Positions 1 to 5,221 of a stretch of DNA of 5,221 nt are shown here, one piece after another; position 1 is the stretch's first letter, and each line of letters begins with the position of its first letter. This DNA comes from Burkholderiales bacterium (GTDB taxonomy: Bacteria > Pseudomonadota > Gammaproteobacteria > Burkholderiales > CAIKXV01): positions 1 through 5,221 of the forward strand of contig JACMMK010000443.1 in the NCBI GenBank assembly GCA_014379045.1, given 5' to 3'. The notes below the pieces were generated by a model that was not told the origin of the DNA, made no database searches, and saw nothing but the letters and a program-made list of their open reading frames with translations. The position numbers and the translations under genes were made by a program.

Positions 1-1048
1 CGTGCTGCTCGCAGGGCGCGTCTCGCGCGATGTCGACGCGTGGAACGCGCGTGTCGCGCTGGCCGAGACGCTGCAGATGGAGACCTTGACCAACATCAAG
101 ATCGGCGCTGCCTTTCCCACCGACCATCCGTTGCATATCGCGCCGCCGGGCAACCAGTTGACCGGTGCCGCGAAACAGGCGATCCGCGACGCCGATGTCG
201 TGCTGTCACTCGATTGGCTCGATCTAGGCGGGGCATTGAAGCAGGCGTTCGCTGACCAGCCGGTCACCGCGAAGGTGATCCAGGTGTCGTGCGACCAGCA
301 CAACCATCGCGGCTGGAGCATGGACTATCACGTGCTGCCGCCGGTCGACCTGCACCTGATGTGCGAGCCCGATGCCGCCGTTCCGTTGCTGCTCGCTGCC
401 GTGAGCGCGCGTGCGTCGACGGTGCCGGTGCGTGCCCCGGTCCCGATGAAGCCCGCGCCGACCGACAAAGTGACGCTGCAGGGGGTCGGCGATGCGCTGC
501 GTGCCGCGCTCGACGGCGTCGATTTCTGCTTCACCCGACTGCCCCTCGGATGGCATGGTTCGTATGTGCCGTTCCGACATCCGCTCAACTTCATCGGCGC
601 CGACGGCGGTGGCGGAGTCGGTGCCGGCCCGGGCATCACCGTCGGTGCCGCACTCGCGCTCCAGGGTACCGGCCGGATGGCGATCGGGTTGTTGGGCGAT
701 GGCGACTTCCTGATGGGCAACACGGCGCTCTGGACCGCCACGCACTACAAGATTCCGGCGCTGTTCGTGATCTTCAACAACCGCTCGTACTTCAACGATG
801 AGCGTCATCAGGAAGCGGTCGCGGTCAAGCGTGGGCGCCCGCCGGAGAATCGCTGGATCGGCCAGCGCATCGACGATCCCGATATCGACCTGGCGGCCAT
901 CGCAACCGCCCAGGGTGCGCTCGGGATCGGGCCGGTGACCGCGTTCGCCGATGTGCGGCCGGCGATCGATCGCGGGATGAAGCATGTGAGGGAAGGTGGG
1001 GTGTGCGTGATCGATATGCGGGTGCAGCCGGGCTACGATGCGGAGTGA
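1..1048 (+). CDS. ThDP-dependent enzyme, benzoylformate decarboxylase/acetolactate synthase-like (5' partial)
   Basis: The reading frame is open from the left edge to a TGA at 1046-1048, giving 348 visible residues (numbered from the GTG at 2-4, which is probably an internal Val codon). The C-terminal part carries the classical ThDP/Mg binding motif: GDG at residues 232-234, 24 intervening residues, then NN at 259-260. The stretch LWTATHYKIP between them resembles benzoylformate decarboxylase. A glycine-rich segment (about residues 200-212) precedes it, as in the family's PP domain. Residues about 1-130 fit the central (TH3) domain. Family members are about 530-600 residues, so the N-terminal PYR domain with the catalytic Glu lies upstream and the true start is not visible. 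Such enzymes decarboxylate 2-oxo acids or make or break C-C bonds in the cytoplasm; the exact reaction cannot be assigned. The stop is 6 bases before the next gene, suggesting cotranscription. Superfamily assignment is firm, substrate unknown. Confidence 0.92.
   Translation, partial: VLLAGRVSRDVDAWNARVALAETLQMETLTNIKIGAAFPTDHPLHIAPPGNQLTGAAKQAIRDADVVLSLDWLDLGGALKQAFADQPVTAKVIQVSCDQHNHRGWSMDYHVLPPVDLHLMCEPDAAVPLLLAAVSARASTVPVRAPVPMKPAPTDKVTLQGVGDALRAALDGVDFCFTRLPLGWHGSYVPFRHPLNFIGADGGGGVGAGPGITVGAALALQGTGRMAIGLLGDGDFLMGNTALWTATHYKIPALFVIFNNRSYFNDERHQEAVAVKRGRPPENRWIGQRIDDPDIDLAAIATAQGALGIGPVTAFADVRPAIDRGMKHVREGGVCVIDMRVQPGYDAE
1042..1045 (+). promoter_or_regulatory. Ribosome binding site of the first solute-binding protein gene
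   Basis: GGAG lies 9 bases before the ATG at 1055 and sits directly against the TGA of the upstream ThDP-enzyme gene. A ribosome terminating on the upstream gene would finish over this site, so translational coupling is plausible. This supports the ATG at 1055 as the start. Confidence 0.5.
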
Positions 1049-1054
1049 ACCCTG

Positions 1055-2032
1055 ATGAGGCGCGCGCACCTCCTGGTGCTCGCGACCCTCGTCGCCCCGA
1101 CGCTGGCGGTCGCCCAATCGACGCCTGCGTATCCGGCGCGTCCGGTGCGCATCGTCGTGCCGTTTCCGGCCGGCGGTCCGGGTGACCTGGTCGGGCGTGC
1201 GATCGCGCAGCGACTGACTGACGCCTGGGGCCAACCGGTGTTGATCGACAACCGCGGCGGCGCGGGCGGCTCGATCGGCATGGAGGTGGTCGTGCGCGCG
1301 TTGCCCGACGGCTACACACTCGGCGTCGGCAGCGTCGGCAGTCTCGTCCTGTCGCCGGCGGTCGACCCTAAACTTCGCTACGACCCGACGCGCGACGTGA
1401 CGCCGATCGCGCTGGTCGCCGCGACCCAGTATGTGCTCGCGGTGCATCCGTCGGTGCCGGCGAAGTCCGTGCAGGACCTGCTGCGACTCGCGCGAGAGAA
1501 GAAGGGGCGCCTCAATTACGCGTCGTCCGGCGTCGGATCGATCTCGCACATGCTGACCGAACTGATCCAGTCCGCCGCCGGTGTCGAGATGGTGCATATC
1601 GCCTACAAGGGGACCGGTCCTGCGATCACCGCCTTGCTCGGCGGCGAAATCGACCTTTGCTTCGTCGCGGTGTCGTCGGCCGACGAACCGGCGAAGGCCG
1701 GGCGTCTGCGCCTCCTCGCGGCGAGCGGTGCGCGTCGCGTCGAAGCGATGCGCCACCTGCCGACGTTGATCGAAGCCGGATTGAAGATGCCCCCGGTCGA
1801 AGGAAGCTACGGTCTCGTCGGGCCGGCAGGGTTGCCGCGCGATGTGGTCACACGGATCAACACCTCGGTCAACGCCGCGCTGAAGACGCCGGAGTTTCGT
1901 GGTCGTCTCGAACAGCAGGGCTTCGAGCCAGTGCCGGTGAGTACGCCCGAGGACTATGCGAAGCAGCTACGCGACGGGGTTGAGGTGTTCCGGCAGGTCG
2001 TCAAACGGTCCGGCATCAAACCGGACGCATAG
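1055..2032 (+). CDS. Bug/TctC-family tripartite tricarboxylate transporter substrate-binding protein, copy 1
   Basis: A 325-residue protein, the usual length for the Bug family of periplasmic solute receptors. Residues 1-20 form a Sec signal peptide: basic RR at 2-3, a hydrophobic core, and AVA before a predicted cleavage at A20/Q21. Family hallmarks follow: YPARPVRIVVPF at 26-37, the AGGPGD loop at 39-44 (Asp44 then Arg48), SSGVGSISH at 157-165, AYKGT at 183-187 and GLVGPAG in the C-terminal third. In characterised Bug proteins these loops cradle a carboxylated ligand, so the substrate is probably an organic acid; its identity is unknown. The protein would deliver ligand to a TctA/TctB membrane complex, but neither is encoded here. 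Bug genes are often far from membrane components in Bordetella-like bacteria. The gene starts 6 bases after the ThDP-enzyme stop and lies 18 bases before a close paralogue, implying one operon. It has a single mature-region Cys at 202, absent from copy 2. Confidence 0.95.
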   Translation: MRRAHLLVLATLVAPTLAVAQSTPAYPARPVRIVVPFPAGGPGDLVGRAIAQRLTDAWGQPVLIDNRGGAGGSIGMEVVVRALPDGYTLGVGSVGSLVLSPAVDPKLRYDPTRDVTPIALVAATQYVLAVHPSVPAKSVQDLLRLAREKKGRLNYASSGVGSISHMLTELIQSAAGVEMVHIAYKGTGPAITALLGGEIDLCFVAVSSADEPAKAGRLRLLAASGARRVEAMRHLPTLIEAGLKMPPVEGSYGLVGPAGLPRDVVTRINTSVNAALKTPEFRGRLEQQGFEPVPVSTPEDYAKQLRDGVEVFRQVVKRSGIKPDA

Positions 2033-3115
2033 AAAGTCGAGTCGAGCACGATGCCGTCCATAGCGTCCATATCACCGGCACGGAGCGCCGACCCGCTCTC
2101 GCGGCGTGCCCGTGCGCTGAAGCACAGTGTGTCGAGTCAGCTGCGATGCGCGCAGGCGGTAGTCTCGATCGTCGCCTGCGTCGTGGTTTCTTCGGTGCTC
2201 GCCCAGCCAGGGCAGTACCCCGCGAAGCCGGTGCGCATCATCGTGCCGTTCGCGGCCGGGGGTCCGGTCGATGCCGTCGGCCGGACGATCGGCCAGCGAC
2301 TGACTGAAGCGCTGGGCCAGCCCGTGCTGATCGACAACCGCGGCGGCGCCGGCGGCTCGATCGGCATGGAGGCGATGGTGCGTGCCGCACCGGATGGCTA
2401 CACGCTAGGCGTCGGCAGTCTCGGCAGCCTTGTGCTGTCGCCGGCGATCGATCCGAAGTTGCGCTACGACCCGATCAAGGACGTGACGCCGATCGCATCG
2501 GTGGCGGTCACGCACTATGTCCTTGCGGTGCATCCGAGCGTGCCGGCGAAGAGCGTGCAGGATCTGCTGCGCATTGCGCGCGAGAAGAAAGGACGGCTCA
2601 ACTACGGATCATCCGGGGTCGGATCGATCTCGCATCTGATCGCCGAAGCCTTGCAGAGCAGTACGACCGGCGTCGAACTGGTCCACATCGCCTACAAGGG
2701 AACGGCGCCCGCGATCACGGCGCTGATGAGCGGAGAGATCGACCTTGCATTCATGCCGCTGCCTTCTGCGGAGCAACCGGGCAAGGCAGGTCGGTTGCGC
2801 CTGCTCGCCGCGACCGGCAATGCGCGTGCCGAAGGGGCTAAGAATCTGCCCACGCTGATCGAGGCCGGCGTCAAGGTGCATCCGGTCGAAGGCAGCTACG
2901 GCCTCGTCGGTCCGGCGGGCATGGCGCGGGAGATCGTCACCCGCGTGAACGTGCTGGTGAACGCGGGGTTGAAGTCACCGGAGTTCAGGCAGCGGCTCGA
3001 GCAGCAGGGGTTCGAAGCCGTCGCGCAGAATTCTCCGGAAGACTATGCGCGCCAGATCAAGGCTGATCTGGAAGTGTTCGGGCGGGTCGTGAAGCGCGCG
3101 GGGATCAAGCCCGAG
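1130..3115 (+). repeat. Tandem gene duplication of Bug-type coding units
   Basis: The mature parts of the two solute-binding protein genes (about 1130-2029 and 2216-3115) are direct repeats offset by 1086 bases, rising to 1089 after a single-codon insertion in the second unit. Signal-peptide regions do not align. One block is nearly identical at DNA level: 1242-1286 against 2328-2372 shows one mismatch in 45 bases. The arrangement fits an old tandem duplication followed by divergence. Confidence 0.75.
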
Positions 3116-3121
3116 GTCTGA
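2051..3121 (+). CDS. Bug/TctC-family tripartite tricarboxylate transporter substrate-binding protein, copy 2
   Basis: A paralogue of the preceding gene, roughly 70-75% identical by eye over the mature protein, with one inserted codon (about residues 205-207). Hallmarks match: YPAKPVRIIVPF at 56-67, AGGPVD at 69-74, SSGVGSISH at 187-195, AYKGT at 214-218, and the same GIKP-type C-terminus. It is a predicted periplasmic receptor for a carboxylated solute. From the ATG at 2051 it is 356 residues, with a long polar N-terminus (about 36 residues) before the hydrophobic signal core and a cleavage site at VLA/Q (51/52). A GTG at 2129 (Val27) would give a normal 25-residue signal peptide and a 330-residue protein, so the start is uncertain; neither candidate has a strong Shine-Dalgarno. 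Ligand-pocket-adjacent residues 233-243 differ from copy 1, so the two may bind different ligands. It is 18 bases downstream of copy 1, likely the same transcript. Family is sure, start is not. Confidence 0.93.
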   Translation: MPSIASISPARSADPLSRRARALKHSVSSQLRCAQAVVSIVACVVVSSVLAQPGQYPAKPVRIIVPFAAGGPVDAVGRTIGQRLTEALGQPVLIDNRGGAGGSIGMEAMVRAAPDGYTLGVGSLGSLVLSPAIDPKLRYDPIKDVTPIASVAVTHYVLAVHPSVPAKSVQDLLRIAREKKGRLNYGSSGVGSISHLIAEALQSSTTGVELVHIAYKGTAPAITALMSGEIDLAFMPLPSAEQPGKAGRLRLLAATGNARAEGAKNLPTLIEAGVKVHPVEGSYGLVGPAGMAREIVTRVNVLVNAGLKSPEFRQRLEQQGFEAVAQNSPEDYARQIKADLEVFGRVVKRAGIKPEV

Positions 3122-3154
3122 GTGCCATAACGCCGCGCTTCGGCCACGACATTG

Positions 3155-3179
3155 CGGTAGTCTCCGGCCGCGGCTACCG
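3155..3179 (+). repeat. Intergenic inverted repeat, possible weak terminator or attenuating hairpin
   Basis: CGGTAG at 3155-3160 is complementary to CTACCG at 3174-3179. Extending inward with one G-U and one C-G pair gives an 8-pair stem and a 9-base loop (3163-3171). It begins 34 bases after the stop of the second solute-binding protein gene. No run of T follows, so it is not a classical Rho-independent terminator; it could stabilise the 3' end of the upstream message or be incidental in GC-rich DNA. The rest of the 142-base gap (3122-3263) shows no convincing promoter. Confidence 0.3.
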
Positions 3180-3248
3180 GACGGGTTGCGAGGCGTGAGG
3201 TGTGGTGTTTACGCATTCCGGCCAGTCAGTCGATCCGACACCGGATGC

Positions 3249-3256
3249 GAGGAGGG
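3249..3256 (+). promoter_or_regulatory. Strong Shine-Dalgarno of the acyl-CoA synthetase gene
   Basis: GAGGAGGG ends 7 bases before the ATG at 3264. It is the best ribosome binding site in the window and fixes the start of the synthetase gene. Its strength and the preceding 142-base gap suggest that this gene is translated independently of the upstream cluster. Confidence 0.75.
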
Positions 3257-3263
3257 CGTATCG

Positions 3264-5221
3264 ATGACGCACGCAGCAGAGGCACCCGACCTGAAGCGGT
3301 TTTTCGCGCCCGCCAGTGTGGCGGTGGTCGGTGCGACCGACGACCTGACGCGTTTCGCCGGCCGCGTGCTGATGCGGATGAAGAACTTCGGCTACCGGGG
3401 AGCCGTGTATCCCGTCAACCCGCGCTTCACCGAGGTCGGCGGGCACCGTTGCTATCCGAGTGTGCGCGACCTGCCTGACGCGCCGGACCACGTCGGCATC
3501 GTGGTGCCGGCCGAGCGCGTGATGTCGATCCTCGAGGATTGCGCCGCGCGCAGCGCGCGTTTCGTGACCATCTACACCGGCGGCTTCGCCGAGAGCGGCA
3601 CGGCGGAAGGGCGCGCGATGCAGGCCGCAATCACTGACTTCGCGCGCGCGACCGGCATGCGCATCATGGGACCCAACTGCAACGGCATGGTGAACTTCGT
3701 CGACGGTTTCGCGATGACGACGTCGGGCACCGTGGCGAAGCGCCAGCCCGCGGGCAATGTCGGGGTGGTCGCGCAGAGTGGCGGCGGTGGTCAGGTCAAC
3801 GTGATGTGGCGCGCCCAGGAAGCCGGGGTCGGCATCAGCTACGAGGTCAGTTGCGGCAACTCGGCCGATCTCGACATCCTCGATTTCATGCGTTTCATGA
3901 TCGACGACGCTGCGACCGATGTGATCATGGTGTTCGCCGAGAACATCTCCGACGGCGTGAGACTGCGCGAGGTGGCGCGCCTTGCCGCCTCACGCGAGAA
4001 GCCGATCGTGATGCTGAAGCTCGGCCGCACCGAAGCCGGCAGTCGTGCCGCGGCATCGCATACCGGCACGATGGCCGGTGGCGACGAGGTCTGCGACGCG
4101 GCGCTGCGACAGTGCGGCATCGTTCGGGTAGACGATTGCAACGAGCTGTACGAGACGGCGATGATGTTGCGCACGCGGCGCTGGCCGCGCGGCAGACGTG
4201 TCGCCGCGACCACGATCTCGGGCGGCAACGGCGTGCTGCTGGTAGACCTCGGTGCAAGTGTCGGCGTCGAGTTTCCCGTCTATACGGCAGCGACGCAGGC
4301 GAAGCTGGGCGACCTGCTGCCCAAGCTGGGCACCACCGCGAACCCGACCGATGTCACCAATGCCGCGGTCGGCAAAGCGGATCTGTTCACCCGTCTGATC
4401 GAGACGATCGCCGCCGATGACAATGTCGACGTGATGGTGCCGATCTTCACGCTGGCGCCCGCGGGCGATGTGCGCCAGGCGGTGCAGGCGGCCAGGACTT
4501 CGACCAAACCGGTCGCAATCCTGTGGACCGGCGGCTGCAACGACGATCCCGCGTTCACCGCGCGCAGCGTCGCCTCCGACGGCGTGCCGGTGTATCGCAA
4601 CACGCTGGGTTGCCTGAAGGCGGTCCGTGCGGCCATGGCTTACGGCGAGTTCCTCCGTGGTCAGCGCGAAGCGACCGGTGAGCCGGTGCGGCCCGATGGC
4701 ATCGACACCGTCGCCGCTCGCGCGCTGCTCGATGGTGCGACGGGGTTGCTCACCGAACGCGCCAGCAAGGCGGTGCTGGCGTCCTACGGGTTCCCGGTCA
4801 CGGTCGAAGCGCTCGCGTCCGACGCCGATGCTGCAGTACGCATCGCGCGCGAGATCGGTGGCCCGGTCGCGCTGAAGATCGAGTCGATCGACATCGCGCA
4901 CAAGACCGAGGCGAATGCGATTCGCCTGGGGGTCAGCGGCGACGCCGCGGTGCGCCGCGCCTTCGACGAGGTGATGGCAGCGTCGGCCGCTTATCGCGCG
5001 GATGCGAGACTGGACGGCGTGCTGGTCCAGCAGATGGCCCCCGCGGGCGTGGAAATGATGCTGGGGCTGGTCACCGATCCGGTGTTCGGTCCGGTCGTCG
5101 TCGTCGGACTGGGCGGCATCCATATCGAAGTGCTGCGCGATCTGGCGTATCGGGTTGCGCCGATCGGCCACGACGCAGCGCGCGCGATGCTGGGCGAGCT
5201 GCGCGCGCGGCGCGTGCTCGA
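3264..5221 (+). CDS. NDP-forming acyl-CoA synthetase (acetate--CoA ligase family, fused alpha-beta), 3' partial
   Basis: From the ATG at 3264 the frame is open to the window edge: 652 codons plus two bases, no stop. Domain order is that of ADP-forming acetyl-CoA synthetases. A CoA-binding Rossmann domain spans about 10-140 (VVGAT at 21-25, YPVNP at 49-53, GPNCNG at 136-141). Succinyl-CoA-synthetase-like domains follow: QSGGGG at 171-176, Glu226 in FAENISDG, and SHTGT at 265-269, where His266 is the expected phosphohistidine. A second ligase domain has SGGNG at 319-323 and NPTDVT at 360-365. An ATP-grasp domain begins near 496, with ALKIESIDIAHK at 536-547 and GLGGIHIE at 615-622. Family members are about 700 residues, so some 50 C-terminal residues are missing. 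The enzyme couples acid + CoA + ATP to acyl-CoA + ADP + Pi in the cytoplasm. Relatives include acetyl- and pimeloyl-CoA synthetases and the feruloyl-CoA synthetase FerA type; the substrate is not readable. No C-terminal acetyltransferase domain (as in Pat) can be judged from the visible part. Confidence 0.93.
   Translation, partial: MTHAAEAPDLKRFFAPASVAVVGATDDLTRFAGRVLMRMKNFGYRGAVYPVNPRFTEVGGHRCYPSVRDLPDAPDHVGIVVPAERVMSILEDCAARSARFVTIYTGGFAESGTAEGRAMQAAITDFARATGMRIMGPNCNGMVNFVDGFAMTTSGTVAKRQPAGNVGVVAQSGGGGQVNVMWRAQEAGVGISYEVSCGNSADLDILDFMRFMIDDAATDVIMVFAENISDGVRLREVARLAASREKPIVMLKLGRTEAGSRAAASHTGTMAGGDEVCDAALRQCGIVRVDDCNELYETAMMLRTRRWPRGRRVAATTISGGNGVLLVDLGASVGVEFPVYTAATQAKLGDLLPKLGTTANPTDVTNAAVGKADLFTRLIETIAADDNVDVMVPIFTLAPAGDVRQAVQAARTSTKPVAILWTGGCNDDPAFTARSVASDGVPVYRNTLGCLKAVRAAMAYGEFLRGQREATGEPVRPDGIDTVAARALLDGATGLLTERASKAVLASYGFPVTVEALASDADAAVRIAREIGGPVALKIESIDIAHKTEANAIRLGVSGDAAVRRAFDEVMAASAAYRADARLDGVLVQQMAPAGVEMMLGLVTDPVFGPVVVVGLGGIHIEVLRDLAYRVAPIGHDAARAMLGELRARRVL

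Noticed and set aside
224..1756. A 510-codon open frame on the minus strand spanning the ThDP-enzyme and first Bug genes
   Set aside because: It is antisense to two convincingly identified genes, is Arg/His/Asp-rich with no recognisable domain, and is typical of open frames mirrored by strong G/C third-position bias.
2168..2181. Lipobox-like IVAC (residues 40-43) in the second Bug protein
   Set aside because: The residues after the Cys (VVVSSVLA) continue the hydrophobic core, and a good signal peptidase I site (VLA/Q) follows, so a lipoprotein is unlikely.
3186..3216. Possible sigma-70 promoter, TTGCGA at 3186 and TACGCA at 3210 with an 18-base spacer
   Set aside because: The -10 element matches the consensus only at its first two positions; too weak to call without start-site data.
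3806..4420. A 204-codon plus-strand frame overlapping the synthetase
   Set aside because: It is an out-of-frame shadow: the frame starting at 3264 is uninterrupted here and contains the phosphohistidine motif. The overlapping frame is Arg-rich and shows no motif.
3990..5171. A 393-codon open frame on the minus strand inside the synthetase gene
   Set aside because: It lies wholly antisense to the acyl-CoA synthetase, whose motifs run through the region; the translation is low-complexity Arg/Asp/His/Gln-rich with no domain.
1..5221. Search for mobile elements, CRISPR arrays, tRNA/rRNA and phage attachment sites
   Set aside because: No transposase or integrase motif, no regularly spaced repeats, and no tRNA-like cloverleaf was recognised by eye.

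Overview
The window is a GC-rich, densely coding stretch with every supported gene on the + strand. Base composition, strong G/C third-position bias and tandem Bug-type (tripartite tricarboxylate transporter, TTT) substrate-binding proteins suggest a proteobacterium, most likely a Burkholderiales-type betaproteobacterium such as Bordetella, Achromobacter, Cupriavidus or relatives. The genus is an inference from gene content; no 16S or other marker is present.

Layout: (1) Positions 1-1048 hold the C-terminal two thirds of a thiamine diphosphate (ThDP)-dependent enzyme of the benzoylformate decarboxylase / acetolactate synthase superfamily; its N-terminal domain lies upstream of the window. (2) Positions 1055-2032 and 2051-3121 hold two tandem paralogous periplasmic Bug/TctC-type solute-binding proteins, about 70-75% identical by eye in their mature parts. 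(3) A 142-base gap (3122-3263) contains an inverted repeat and a strong Shine-Dalgarno. (4) Positions 3264 to the window end hold a large NDP-forming acyl-CoA synthetase (fused alpha-beta type, at least 652 residues), cut off by the right edge.

The first three genes are packed with 6- and 18-base gaps and probably form one transcript. The synthetase may be cotranscribed by read-through or have its own promoter. Together they look like a catabolic cassette for an organic acid: periplasmic capture by Bug proteins, C-C bond cleavage or decarboxylation by the ThDP enzyme, and CoA activation of a carboxylate by the synthetase. The substrate cannot be read from the sequence. No TctA/TctB membrane components, regulator, mobile element, tRNA/rRNA or CRISPR array is seen. 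The window looks like ordinary, though metabolically suggestive, accessory catabolic DNA; I see no clear evidence of a wholly new system.
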